Part shown: piece after piece, positions 18,257 to 27,574 of the stretch
Layout: every line of letters begins with the position of its first letter
Position numbering within the stretch: position 1 is the stretch's first letter
Assembly: GCF_014489575.1 (NCBI RefSeq)
Contig: NZ_CP060789.1
Coordinates: 2,542,001 to 2,606,000, forward strand
Reading direction: 5' to 3'
Origin: Tessaracoccus defluvii
GTDB lineage: Bacteria > Actinomycetota > Actinomycetes > Propionibacteriales > Propionibacteriaceae
DNA length: 64,000 nucleotides
Notes under the pieces: model-generated
The model's database searches: none
The model's input: the letters and a program-made list of their open reading frames with translations, nothing else
Told to the model about the DNA's origin: nothing
Program-made: the position numbers and the translations under genes

Positions 18257-19839
18257 TCAGGCGCGCGGCGGTTCGATACGCAGGGAGACGCCGTCGCCGA
18301 GGTCGAGCACGGTGCCGAGCTCGACCTGGACGGAGGCGCCGTCGCGCAGGGTGAATGGCGACTCGCCCAGGGGCAGCACGGTGGTGCCGTTGGTGGAGTG
18401 CAGGTCGGTGACGATGACGTTCCAGTCCTTGGTGGTCACTAGGACGTGGTTGCGTGAGATGTCGCTGCTGGGGCTGGGGACGCGCAGCAGGTATGCGCCG
18501 GACGGGCCGTGGGCCGGGTCCGGGGAGCGGCCGACGACGACCCCGCTGATGATGTCGGCGAAGTCGCCCGCGTTGGTGTGGACACCGGCCAGCACGGGGC
18601 GGCGGATGAGCCGCGGGTTCGACGAGTCGACCGGCGCGTGGCACAGGCGGCAGGAGCGGGAGCCGGGCGCGTTGGCGTGCCCGTTGACGCAGGGGACGGC
18701 GAGCACCTGGGGTTCTGCACGCTCCGCGGCCGGGGCCGGCTTGTGCGTGGCTGCCAGCCCGGTGGAGAAGATCGTGCCGCCGGCGTCGTCGTCGATCTCA
18801 CCGAGCCGCGGCGGGATGACGACGGGCTGGGCGCGCTCGGGCGCCGGGGTCGGCGCGGGTACGACCGGCACCGCCGGTGGCGGCACGGCCGCCGCCAGGG
18901 GGACGGCGGGCATGGCGGGGGGCGGGATCGGAGAGGGGTCCGGCTCTGGCTCTGGCTCTGGCTCCGTGACGGTGACGTCGTCGAGCGCGAGGGTGAGGCC
19001 GCCGCCGTCAGTCTCGGCGTCGAGGCCGCTGAGGGGCTCGACCGTGGGTGACTCGACGTCGACCGGCGCGATCTCGTCGATGCCCTCCGGCTCGTCGGCG
19101 GGCTGCTCCTGCAGGACGGCGGGCTCGGGGCCTCGTTGGCGACGGGTGCCGCAGCCTCCTCCGCACGTGCGGGCTCGACAGTCGGTGCAGCGACGGGCGT
19201 AGGCTCGGCGTCGGGCATCGGCTCGACGACCGCTTCCTCCACCGCCGGTTCCTCGGCCGCCGCGACGGTGTCGTCGACGACCGCCTGGGCCCGGGCACGC
19301 TGCCGCGGCCGCACGCCCAGCGCCGGGATCTTCGGGAGGACACCCAGCTGTTCGTACGTGGGGAACCGGACCAGCGCCTCGGGCGCCGTGGTCAGGTAGA
19401 TGGCGGAGGCAGCAACGGCGCCGACGACCAGTGGAAGCTGCAGCACCTCGTCCTGGTTCACGGGCTCGAGGTCGATCCGCAGGTGGCGGGTGCCGCCGAG
19501 ACTCGCCTCGTTCCAGAGCACCGAGCCACTGCCTTCGAGGGCGACGTCTCCCGTCTCGGTGTCGACGACGCGAACCCGGCCACGGGCCAAGCCGTGCAGG
19601 CCGGACTGGTCCCAGAAGAAGGCCCCGAAGTCGGGCATGCCGTCAAGGCCGACCTCTCCGACGAGCTTGAGGAGGCCGTCGACCGACTGGGCGGAGACGA
19701 TGTCTCGCCACAGGTCGTTGACGAGACCGGAGGCGCGGGCGGGTGCCGGGAGCATCACGACGAGCATGGTGGGCCCCGCCAGTACGAGCCAGTTACCGGG
19801 GGTATAGGTTGTCCGCCAGGCGGCCATCGGAAGCGTCAT
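18257..19839 (-). CDS. FHA-domain protein with zinc-ribbon-like segment, one frameshift
   Basis: Two open frames, 18439-19839 and 18257-18913, are the halves of one gene of ~527 residues. The first gives a sensible N-terminus (MTLPMAAWRTTYTPGNWLV) up to VANEAP, then turns into Arg/Ser-rich nonsense; the second gives the expected acidic/proline-rich linker and C-terminus. The shift lies near 19117-19131, where one lost base restores the join SPAVLQEQPADEPEG. The C-terminal part has a CVNGH...CRLC zinc-ribbon-like motif and an FHA domain (VVVGRSPD, DISRNHVLV, DLHSTNGT). Its position as first gene of the leftward cluster suggests it reads phosphothreonine states for the MoxR/Fn3 system. Confidence 0.8.
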
Positions 19840-19915
19840 GCGCCCTCTCTCTCATCACGCATACCCGCCCAAGGGTACGAGGTGAGGGGGTCGAAACCTA
19901 GTCGCCGAACGTCGT

Positions 19916-21019
19916 CTATGCGCCCAGCGAACGCACCATCCGGTCGACAGCCTCGCCCAGGATCGCCTGTGACGTGGCCGTGTTGATACGAACGAACTGG
20001 GTTGTCTCCGGCGCGAACTCACGGCCCAGGTTGAAGCGGACGCGGCCGACCTCATGGAAGTGCGCCCCTGGATCGGCGAGACCGAGGGGGGTGCAGTCGA
20101 GCCACGCCAGGTAGGTGCCCTCGCTCGGCGTGTAGCTGAGCTGCGGCAGCTTCCGGGCGATCTCCTCGGCGAGGAAGACCTTGTTGGCGGCGATCTCCTC
20201 GCGGGCCCCCGCGAGCCAGTCGCGTCCTTCACGCAGGGCGGCGGTGTGGGCGAGGACCCCGAAGTAGCTGGCGCCGTCGCTCATGGTCGGGGACAGGCGG
20301 GCGAGGTCGGCGGGGGCTCCGATGACGAGGCCGGCCTTGAGCGCGGCCAGGTTCCACGACTTCGAGGCCGACGTGACGAGGTAGGCGTTCGCCGCCCCCG
20401 GGACGGTGAGGTACGGCGTGTGCGCGGCGCCGGCGAGCGGCGCGTGGATCTCGTCGGCGATGACGGTGACGCCGTAGCGGGCCGCGAGGTCGGCGACCGC
20501 CGTCAACTCCTCGAGCGTGTGGATCGTGCCGTTGGGGTTGTGCGGCGAGCACAGAAGGTAGACGCTGGGCCGCTCGACGGCGAACGCCACCTCGAGACGC
20601 GCGAGATCGAGCCGGTCGTCGACCAGCGGCACCTCGACGGTGCGGCGGCCGGCGGAGATGGCCCGGAACGGCGGGTAGATCGGCGGGTTGAGGACAATGG
20701 CGTCGCCAGGTTCGCTGGCGGCGACGACGGCCTCCCGCATGCCGGTCATGACGTCGGTGGCGAGCTTGGCGTGGGCCGGGTCGAGGTCCCAGCCCCACAT
20801 CCAGCCAGCGAAGTCGGCCATGGCGGCCTGGTACTCGGGCACCTCGGGGTAGCCGGTGTCGCCGAGGGCGATGGCGCGCTGGAGGCGCTCGGCGATGGGG
20901 GCGGCGAGGTCGGCGTCCATCTCTGCGACGAAGAGGGGCAGGACGTCGGCGTCGAAGCGACGCCACTTGATCGAGCCGCGTTCGCGGAGCCTGGCCAGGG
21001 GTACGTCGAAGATCGCCAT
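19916..21019 (-). CDS. PLP-dependent aminotransferase, MalY/PatB (cystathionine beta-lyase-like) group
   Basis: A fold-type I aminotransferase of ~367 residues. Visible are SPHNPNG, the PLP-contacting ADEIHAPL, and the Schiff-base lysine K220 in TSASKSWNLAALK, a spelling typical of MalY/PatB C-S lyases, together with the N-terminal WVAEMD-like motif (FVAEMDADL). Members cleave cystathionine or cysteine conjugates to thiol, pyruvate and ammonia. ATG 21019 is preferred over the earlier ATGs at 21028 and 21025 because AGGATG lies at the right distance from it. Monocistronic, 76 bases downstream of the FHA gene start. Confidence 0.85.
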   Translation of the reverse strand: MAIFDVPLARLRERGSIKWRRFDADVLPLFVAEMDADLAAPIAERLQRAIALGDTGYPEVPEYQAAMADFAGWMWGWDLDPAHAKLATDVMTGMREAVVAASEPGDAIVLNPPIYPPFRAISAGRRTVEVPLVDDRLDLARLEVAFAVERPSVYLLCSPHNPNGTIHTLEELTAVADLAARYGVTVIADEIHAPLAGAAHTPYLTVPGAANAYLVTSASKSWNLAALKAGLVIGAPADLARLSPTMSDGASYFGVLAHTAALREGRDWLAGAREEIAANKVFLAEEIARKLPQLSYTPSEGTYLAWLDCTPLGLADPGAHFHEVGRVRFNLGREFAPETTQFVRINTATSQAILGEAVDRMVRSLGA

Positions 21020-21062
21020 GGGCATCATCCTGCCCTAACCGGCCCGGGGGCCGGTCGCAGGA

Positions 21063-22253
21063 TCAGTCGGCGACCGCGCCCATCACGTCATGCAGGAACC
21101 GCAGATACCCGTCGACCGACTCCGGCGCGATCGGGCCCTCCGTCACCACGGCCGCCACGTCACGCTCGAACCACACCTGGCCGAACGGCGGCAGCTGCGG
21201 CGACGCGAACAGCCGCCACACCCCCGGCGTCAGCACTTCACGCGCCGCCTCGGGTTCCTCGGCCGTCACCCGCCAGCGGTCGTCGAATGCCGGGTCGCCC
21301 ACCTCGATGTCGCCGCGGCCCACCAGCTCGGCCAGCAGCGCGTCCTCCTGCGTCAGCCGCACGGTCGGGAACGTCAGCCCCGGCTGCCGCAGGCAGATGA
21401 CGTGACGGACCTGCGGCCGGGGCCCCGTGCCGGCGATCCAGCGCCAGCCGAAGCACGGCAGCGTGCCGAACTTTCCGACGAACGCGTCGGTGAACCGGCC
21501 GCCGGGGACGGGGCCGTGGTTGAAGCGCTCGACGATCTCGCGTGCGTTGTCGTAGTACAGCCAGCCGCGCCGCGCGGCCCACACCCGCCACGACACGAGC
21601 TGTGTCCTGGCGATCATCGGCGGAGCCACCGGCTGCCGGCTGACCTGCTGGTAGGCGGGCAGCGCCGGCGCGAACGGGCGGGGCCGCAGCGCGTCGAGCA
21701 CCCGGCTGGGGATCGCGTCGACCAGCGCGCGGAGCAGGCCCAGGTAGCGGTCCACCGCAGCCGTCGACACGTCGCCGCGGGCCGACAGCAGGACGGCGTC
21801 GCGTTCGAACCAGATGTGCGAGAAGTCGGGTACGACGTCGATGAGCAGACGGCGGGCCGCCTCGCTCATCACGTCACGCGCGAAGCCGTGGTGCGCGGCG
21901 GAGACCCGCCAGCGCAGGTCGAACTCCTCCTCGATGGGGATCCCAGGCTCGTCCGCGACGAAGTCGGCCTCCTGCAGCGACAGCATGGGGAACGTGACCC
22001 CGGCCAGTCGCAGCCCGACGATCTGCAGCTCACCCGAGGGATCGGCGCCGGCACCGGCCAGGTATCCGAAGCAGGGCAGACCGCCGAAAGTGCCGCTGAA
22101 TCCGCGCGTGATCGTCCGCATTCCGCCGCGGTGCAGGCCACCGCCGCGGAACGCCGTCGCCATCGCGGGCCACAGCGGCTGGTACAGCAGGTGCCGTTCC
22201 CTGGCCCAGTGGACCCATTCCTCGTTCGCCACTCGCGCCTCCTCGGCCTCCAT
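21063..22253 (-). CDS. Unknown protein with an internal duplication
   Basis: I do not recognise a named family. The 396-residue product is two copies of a ~185-residue module. Matching words are LLYQPLW / WLYYDNA, GLPCFGYLAG / TLPCFGWRWIAG, LAGVTFPMLSLQEAD / QPGLTFPTVRLTQED, FDLRWRVSA / FDDRWRVTA, and HIWFERDAV / QVWFERDVA. The FDxRWRV word is reminiscent of DUF3137-type proteins. No membrane segment or signal peptide is evident. ATG 22253 is used because the longer frame would run through the ileS T-box leader; the gene is divergent from ileS and the two starts are only ~240 bases apart. Confidence 0.65.
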   Translation of the reverse strand: MEAEEARVANEEWVHWARERHLLYQPLWPAMATAFRGGGLHRGGMRTITRGFSGTFGGLPCFGYLAGAGADPSGELQIVGLRLAGVTFPMLSLQEADFVADEPGIPIEEEFDLRWRVSAAHHGFARDVMSEAARRLLIDVVPDFSHIWFERDAVLLSARGDVSTAAVDRYLGLLRALVDAIPSRVLDALRPRPFAPALPAYQQVSRQPVAPPMIARTQLVSWRVWAARRGWLYYDNAREIVERFNHGPVPGGRFTDAFVGKFGTLPCFGWRWIAGTGPRPQVRHVICLRQPGLTFPTVRLTQEDALLAELVGRGDIEVGDPAFDDRWRVTAEEPEAAREVLTPGVWRLFASPQLPPFGQVWFERDVAAVVTEGPIAPESVDGYLRFLHDVMGAVAD

Positions 22254-22281
22254 GGTGCCATCACCCCGGCCCGTCCAGCGG

Positions 22282-22310
22282 TTGAGCCCGTGCCTCGCAC
22301 GGCGCATAAT
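22282..22310 (+). promoter_or_regulatory. Sigma-A type promoter of ileS
   Basis: TTGAGC (22282-22287) and CATAAT (22305-22310) are separated by exactly 17 bases, and the T-box leader begins just downstream, placing the transcription start near 22317. This is the clearest promoter in the window. Confidence 0.65.
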
Positions 22311-22316
22311 AGAGGC

Positions 22317-22489
22317 TCGCAGCAAGGCGACGAAGGGGCCATCACCCCGGAGCCGCCGGAAGAACGGCGATTCTCGCTCACTAGACCCGGCAGCTGCGGG
22401 CATCAAGAGGGTCGCGTCTGCGGCCAAGGAGGGTGGTACCGCGGGCCCCGGCTCGTCCCTTCGGCACTGACGTTGAAGAAGGACCACCG
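22317..22489 (+). ncRNA. T-box riboswitch, isoleucine specific
   Basis: The invariant T-box word GGAGGGTGGTACCGCGG is at 22428-22444, 46 bases before the ileS ATG, in a leader of ~170 nt. A candidate isoleucine specifier ATC is at 22341-22343 in GGCCATCACC. The leader is short, without a long stem I, and no U-run terminator follows the T-box; instead AAGAAGGA (22476-22483) is the ileS ribosome site. That is the layout of actinobacterial ileS T-boxes, which control translation by hiding the ribosome site unless uncharged tRNA-Ile binds. The T-box word is seen; the translational mechanism is inferred from the group. Confidence 0.9.
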
Positions 22490-25400
22490 ATGACACAGTC
22501 CCCCGGCTACCGCGCCGTTCCCGCCCAGGTTGATTTCCCCGCGCTCGAGCACGAGATCCTGCAGCTGTGGGCGGAGCGTGACACGTTCACCGAGTCCCTG
22601 CGGCAGACCGAGGGCGGCGAGCCCTGGACGTTCTACGAGGGGCCGCCCACCGCCAACGGCATGCCCGGCACCCACCACATCGAGGCCCGCGTCTTCAAGG
22701 ACGTGTTCCCTCGCTTCAGGACGATGAACGGCTTCCACGTCGAACGGAAGGCCGGCTGGGACTGCCACGGCCTGCCCGTCGAGCTCGCCGTCGAGAAGGA
22801 GCTCGGGTTCTCCGGCAAGGCCGACATCGAGAACTACGGCATCGAGGCGTTCAACGCGAAGTGTCGCGACTCGGTGCTGCGGCACGTCGACGCGTTCACC
22901 GAGCTGACCGAGCGCATGGGCTACTGGGTCAACCTCGACGAGGCGTATGTGACGATGACGCCCGAGTACGTCGAGTCGCTGTGGTGGGCGCTGAAGCAGA
23001 TCCACGACAAGGGGCTGCTGCAGGAGGACTACCGGGTGGCGCCGTACTGCCCGCGCTGCGGCACCGCGCTGTCCGACCACGAGCTCGCGCAGGGCTACGA
23101 GGACGTCACGGATCCGTCCATCTACGTGCGGTTCCCGCTGACCGGCGGCCCGCTCGCCGGCGCCGTCGACCTGCTCGTGTGGACGACGACGCCGTGGACG
23201 CTCGTCAGCAACACCGCCGTCGCCGTCCATCCCGAGGTCACGTACCGCGTCGCCACCCACGCCGACCAGCGCCCCGTGCTGATCGCCGAGCCGCTGGCCG
23301 AGAAGGTGCTGGGCGAGGAGTGGACGCTGACCGACTCGTTCCAGGGCCGCGACCTCGAGCGCTGGGGCTACCAGCGGCCCCTCGAACTGGTCGAGTTCCC
23401 CGAGCCGGCGCACTTTGTGGTGCTGGCCGACTACGTCACCACCGACGACGGCACCGGCCTCGTGCACCAGGCGCCCGCGTTCGGCGAGGACGACATGCAG
23501 GTGTGCCGCGCCTACGGGCTGCCGATGGTCAACCCGATCCGCAAGGACGGCACGTTCGAGCCCGAACTGGAGCTCGTCGGAGGCGCGTTCTTCAAGGATG
23601 CGAACGACCCGATCGTCGACGACCTGCGCGCCCGCGGCCTGCTGTTCCGCAAGCTCGACTACACCCACACGTACCCGCACTGCTGGCGCTGCCACACCGC
23701 GCTGCTCTACTACGCGATGCCGTCGTGGTACATCCGCACCACTCAGATCAAGGACAGGCTCCTCGAGGAGAACGAGGACACCAGCTGGCACCCCGAGTCG
23801 ATCAAGCACGGCCGCTTCGGCGACTGGCTGAACAACAACATCGATTGGGCGCTGTCGCGGACCCGCTACTGGGGCACGCCGCTGCCGATCTGGCGCTGCG
23901 AGGACGACCACCAGGTGTGCGTCGGGTCGCGGGCCGAGCTATCGGCGCTGACCGGCACCGACCTGAGCGACCTCGACCCGCACCGTCCGTTCGTCGACGA
24001 CGTCGTGTTCGACTGCCCGACGTGCGGCAAGGAGTCGCACCGGGTGCCGGAGGTCATCGACGCGTGGTTCGACTCCGGCTCGATGCCGTTCGCGCAGTGG
24101 GGCTACCCGCACGTGCCCGGCTCCACCGAGCTGTTCGCCGAGCGCTACCCGGCCGACTTCATCTGTGAGGCGATCGACCAGACGCGCGGCTGGTTCTATT
24201 CGCTGATGGCGGTCGGCACGCTCGTGTTCGACGAGTCCAGCTACCGCAACGTCGTCTGCCTCGGCCACATCCTCGCCGACGACGGCCGCAAGATGAGCAA
24301 GCACCTCGGCAACGTGCTGGAGCCGATCCCGTTGATGGATCAGCATGGGGCCGACGCCGTCCGCTGGTTCATGGCGTGCTCCGGCTCGCCGTGGTCTGCG
24401 CGTCGCGTCGGGCACCAGGCGATCGGCGAGACCGTCCGCAAGGTGCTGATCACCTACTGGAACACGGTCGCGTTCCAGTCGCTGTACGCCCGGGCCTCCG
24501 ACTGGACCCCGTCGGGCGAGGCGCCCGCCGTCGAGACGCGGCACGTGCTGGACCGCTGGCTGACGTCGGCGACGCAGCAGCTGATCGTCGAGACCACCGA
24601 GGCGCTCGAGGCGTACGACACGCAGCGCTACGGGCAGGCCCTGTCGTCGTTCATCGACGCGCTGTCGAACTGGCATGTGCGCCGGTCGCGTCGCCGCTTC
24701 TGGGCGGGCGACGAGGGCGCGCTGTGGACGCTGCACGAGACGCTGAACACGCTGACGCGGCTGCTGGCGCCGATCATGCCGTTCGTGACGGAGCGGGTGT
24801 GGCAGGACCTGTTCGTCGCCGCCGACCCGGAGGGGCCGGCCTCGGTGCACCTCGCGTCGTGGCCGAAGGCCGACGAGTCGCTCATCATCCCGGCGCTGGC
24901 CGAGGCGATGGAGCTGACCCGCCGCACCGTCGAGCTGGGGCGGGCGGCGCGGGCCGAGTCGAAGGTGAAGGTGCGGCAGGCGCTGGGCCGGATGCTGGTG
25001 CCGTCGGCCATCTTCGAGAAGCTGTCTCCGGAGCTGCAGGAGGAGATCAAGGCGGAGCTGAACGTCGAGCGGATCGAGTCGTTCGCGTCGGCCGGCGACC
25101 TCGTCGACCATTCCGCCAAGGGCAACTTCCGGAACCTGGGCAAGCGATTCGCGCAGCGGACCCCGCTGATCGCGAAGGCGATCGCCGAGCTCGACGCCAA
25201 GGATCTGGCCGAGCAGCTCCGCGCCGCAGGCCGGGCCTTGATGGAGTTCGAGGGCGAGCAGCTGGAGCTGACCGCCGACGACGTCATCGTCACCGAGCGG
25301 CCGCGCGAGGGCTGGTCGGTCGTCAACGAGCAGGGCGAGACGGTGGCGCTCGACCTGGAGCTGACGCCCGAGCTGCTGCGCTCCGGCATGGCGCGCGAGG

Positions 25401-25624
25401 TGATCCGGTTCATCCAGGAGGCGCGGAAGCGGGCGGGGCTGGAGGTGTCGGACCGGATCCTTGTCGTGATCGAGGCGGGGCCGGAGATGACCGAGGCGAT
25501 CGCGGCTCACCGTGACCTGATCGCGGCCGAGGTGCTGGCGCTGGAGCTGATCCAGGACCAGGTCGACGCGGCCACCGACGAGGATCTCGAGCTGGATCTG
25601 CGGCTGCGGCTGGCGAAGGCCTGA
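22490..25624 (+). CDS. ileS: Isoleucyl-tRNA synthetase
   Basis: A class I synthetase of 1044 residues charging tRNA-Ile. The HIGH region reads GPPTANGMPGTHHIEA (51-66), the KMSKS loop KMSKH is at 601-605, and WD-type editing and anticodon-binding regions are present; the length is like the ~1040-residue M. tuberculosis enzyme. The HHIE spelling and length place it in the eukaryote-like type 2 group, members of which are often less sensitive to mupirocin; that property is inference here. ATG 22490 with AAGAAGGA six bases upstream is chosen over an in-frame GTG at 22433, which lies inside the T-box. Confidence 0.95.
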   Translation: MTQSPGYRAVPAQVDFPALEHEILQLWAERDTFTESLRQTEGGEPWTFYEGPPTANGMPGTHHIEARVFKDVFPRFRTMNGFHVERKAGWDCHGLPVELAVEKELGFSGKADIENYGIEAFNAKCRDSVLRHVDAFTELTERMGYWVNLDEAYVTMTPEYVESLWWALKQIHDKGLLQEDYRVAPYCPRCGTALSDHELAQGYEDVTDPSIYVRFPLTGGPLAGAVDLLVWTTTPWTLVSNTAVAVHPEVTYRVATHADQRPVLIAEPLAEKVLGEEWTLTDSFQGRDLERWGYQRPLELVEFPEPAHFVVLADYVTTDDGTGLVHQAPAFGEDDMQVCRAYGLPMVNPIRKDGTFEPELELVGGAFFKDANDPIVDDLRARGLLFRKLDYTHTYPHCWRCHTALLYYAMPSWYIRTTQIKDRLLEENEDTSWHPESIKHGRFGDWLNNNIDWALSRTRYWGTPLPIWRCEDDHQVCVGSRAELSALTGTDLSDLDPHRPFVDDVVFDCPTCGKESHRVPEVIDAWFDSGSMPFAQWGYPHVPGSTELFAERYPADFICEAIDQTRGWFYSLMAVGTLVFDESSYRNVVCLGHILADDGRKMSKHLGNVLEPIPLMDQHGADAVRWFMACSGSPWSARRVGHQAIGETVRKVLITYWNTVAFQSLYARASDWTPSGEAPAVETRHVLDRWLTSATQQLIVETTEALEAYDTQRYGQALSSFIDALSNWHVRRSRRRFWAGDEGALWTLHETLNTLTRLLAPIMPFVTERVWQDLFVAADPEGPASVHLASWPKADESLIIPALAEAMELTRRTVELGRAARAESKVKVRQALGRMLVPSAIFEKLSPELQEEIKAELNVERIESFASAGDLVDHSAKGNFRNLGKRFAQRTPLIAKAIAELDAKDLAEQLRAAGRALMEFEGEQLELTADDVIVTERPREGWSVVNEQGETVALDLELTPELLRSGMAREVIRFIQEARKRAGLEVSDRILVVIEAGPEMTEAIAAHRDLIAAEVLALELIQDQVDAATDEDLELDLRLRLAKA

Positions 25625-25724
25625 CCCGCTCCTCACCCATGCACGCGGCGGGCCGGATGCCTCTCCGGGGTCCGGCTCGCTAGTCTGTGCGTGGAACACG
25701 ACGCGTTTTGACTGGGAGATGTGC

Positions 25725-26600
25725 ATGGCCAAGAGCAGATGGGAGGGCTCGACGTGGGCCGTCGCGGGGCTGGTGGCCCTCGGCGTCGTCACCGCGGCGA
25801 CGGCCGGTCTGGCGCTGACGCAGCACCGCCCGGTGGCAGCCTCGCCGGCGCCGTCAGCGCAGCCGACGGTGAGTGTCCCAGCGCCCACGGACCCGGTCGT
25901 CTCGCCGTCGGCCACGGTTCCTGAGACGACGCCGTCGCCGTCGCCGTCTCCCAGCGCTTCACCGAGCGCCACTGTGCCGGACAATCCGCTGGCGGCGGCG
26001 ATCTCGCCCGACGGCGCGTCGCTGCTGGTGCTGGGCGACGGGACCGGCAATGAGCCGGACGAGTGGGTGCACGTGTGGGCCGCCGATCATCTCGGCGCCG
26101 ACCGTTCAGTGGACTACGTGCTGTGGGACCGGGGTGCGGAGTCGTTCGTCGAGGCGGAGGAACTGTCGTCGACGGGCCCTGTCCTGACGGTGTACAACGG
26201 CAGCACGCGCAGCCCGTCGCTGTCGGCGGAGCCGGCGCGCGCGGCGAAGGCGTTCGACGGCCAGGACCTGGTGCTGCTCAGCTACGGTCACCGCAAGTAC
26301 GCGGGCGACCTGACGCCGGCGCTGACGAAGATGCTGGCGGAGATCCGCAAGGAGTCGGCGACGGTGCCGGTCGCGGTGGTGCTGCAGAACCCGGATCCGG
26401 CGGCGAGCGCGGCGCAGCAGAAGGCCACGGTCGAGGCGGTGGCCGAGTGGGCTGCGGAGAACGACCTGCCGACGATCGACGTGTTCGGGGGCTTCCCGGA
26501 GTCGCAGTCGAAGGTGGACGCGCTGGTGGAAGAGGACGGGAGCCCGAACAAGGAGGGCTCGAAGCTGTTCGCGGAGCTGGTGGCGGCGGCCTTCGCCTGA
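25725..26600 (+). CDS. Secreted SGNH/GDSL-like protein with altered catalytic residues
   Basis: A 291-residue protein with an N-terminal signal/anchor (about 10-32), a Pro/Ser/Thr-rich spacer (about 38-88) and an SGNH-hydrolase-like domain. Block I, normally GDS, is GDGTGNEPDEW (from about 104), so the nucleophile serine is replaced by glycine. A block III-like SYGHRKY is present, and the block V DxxH pair appears as DGSPNKEG with no histidine. It therefore keeps the fold signals but probably not esterase chemistry. ATG 25725 is preferred to ATG 25719 because GGGAG is six bases upstream of it. Confidence 0.6.
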   Translation: MAKSRWEGSTWAVAGLVALGVVTAATAGLALTQHRPVAASPAPSAQPTVSVPAPTDPVVSPSATVPETTPSPSPSPSASPSATVPDNPLAAAISPDGASLLVLGDGTGNEPDEWVHVWAADHLGADRSVDYVLWDRGAESFVEAEELSSTGPVLTVYNGSTRSPSLSAEPARAAKAFDGQDLVLLSYGHRKYAGDLTPALTKMLAEIRKESATVPVAVVLQNPDPAASAAQQKATVEAVAEWAAENDLPTIDVFGGFPESQSKVDALVEEDGSPNKEGSKLFAELVAAAFA

Positions 26601-27106
26601 GATCGGACGCCGCCCTTCGACAAGGGAACACCTTCGACAAGCTCAGGGAACACCTTCGACCAGCTCAGGGAACACCTTCGACCAGCTCAGGGAACAGGAA
26701 TATCCGTTCCCTGAGGAGCTCGTGAGGAACGAGCGAGCGTCTCGAAGGGGCGGCCGTGTCGAAGGGTCCGAGGACCGACCGGGGCCTCCCCCCGTGGCGC
26801 CGCCACCCTCCGCAAAATCGGCCAGTGGCCCATTCTGACCGGTCCGCCTCACAGAATCGGCCACTACCCCGACCCCGTGACGCCGCCACCCTCCGCAAAA
26901 TCGGCCATTGGCCCATTCTCACCGGTCCGCCTCACAGGATCGACCACTACCCCACCAGCTGGAGGGGAGCCTGCATGGCGTTCCCGAGGGCGTCACGTGT
27001 GGGAACAGCCCCGACCCTAGAGACGCAGGCTCCCTCGGTCTCGAGCCTCGCCGCGCTCTGCACGGCCGCGGTTCAGGACGCGCCGACGCCGGCGCGTCCT
27101 ATGTGG
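26601..27106. repeat. Repeat-filled gap: 22-bp triplet, palindromic elements, 83-bp direct repeat
   Basis: No gene is seen in these 506 bases. A 22-base unit (AACACCTTCGACCAGCTCAG core) is repeated three times at 26627-26692. A longer REP-like element follows (TTCCCTGAGGAGC ... GCGTCTCGAAGGG, about 26706-26750). Then an 83-base unit beginning near CCGCCACCCTCCGC is present twice, 26793-26875 and 26876-26958, differing at only a few positions and ending CACTACCCC. The remaining ~150 bases before the next gene show nothing clear. Confidence 0.75.
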
Positions 27107-27574
27107 TCATTTGCCGAGAACGACGCTTGCCGTCTCGAGCCGCGTCTCACCATCGGCGATGACGGTGAGCGTGACGGTGTACGTTCCCGCAGGCATGGAG
27201 GATGAGGCGCCGATGCCGTTCTGCCCGGGAACAGCCCTCGACCCACCGGGCGCGAGCACCACCGTGCTCAGGAGCACCAGGTGCATCGGCGTGAAACCGG
27301 TCGGACCGGTGAGGTCCACCTTGTAGCTCACGCTGGCGGCCGCAGCCTTGTCAGCAGGCCACGTGATCGTCGCACCGGTCCACTTGATCGGGCCCTTGCC
27401 CGAACCGGAACCGGTCGGATCGCTCACGTCAATCAGCAGGCCAGCAACAATGCTGACCTCGCCGCTTGCCGCCGCGGCCGGGGCCGCCACCGCTACTGCG
27501 ATGACCGGCGCACTCCACGCGGCTGCCTTCAAAATGCGGCGTCGATCGACGCCGTCCACAGGACGAACAGACAT
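27107..27574 (-). CDS. Small Tat-exported protein, paralogue 1
   Basis: The 155-residue product begins with a twin-arginine signal (DRRRILKAAAWSAPV, then a long Ala/Val stretch ending APAAAAS, cleavage near residue 36). The mature ~120 residues form a predicted beta-rich domain ending in the PAGTYTVTLTV strand, like one Ig-like or bacterial surface module. It is nearly identical in its first 36 residues to the gene at 28108-28578 and related to those at 28757 and 33416. No anchor, lipobox or sortase motif is present, so it is probably released or held by binding. Family function unknown. Confidence 0.7.
   Translation of the reverse strand: MSVRPVDGVDRRRILKAAAWSAPVIAVAVAAPAAAASGEVSIVAGLLIDVSDPTGSGSGKGPIKWTGATITWPADKAAAASVSYKVDLTGPTGFTPMHLVLLSTVVLAPGGSRAVPGQNGIGASSSMPAGTYTVTLTVIADGETRLETASVVLGK

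Noticed and set aside
13834..18354. A 1506-codon open frame on the plus strand opposite the giant Ig-like gene
   Set aside because: It is a shadow of high-GC codon bias: Arg/Val/Asp/Gly-rich with no domains, while the minus strand has ordered Ig and FN3 modules and a ribosome site.
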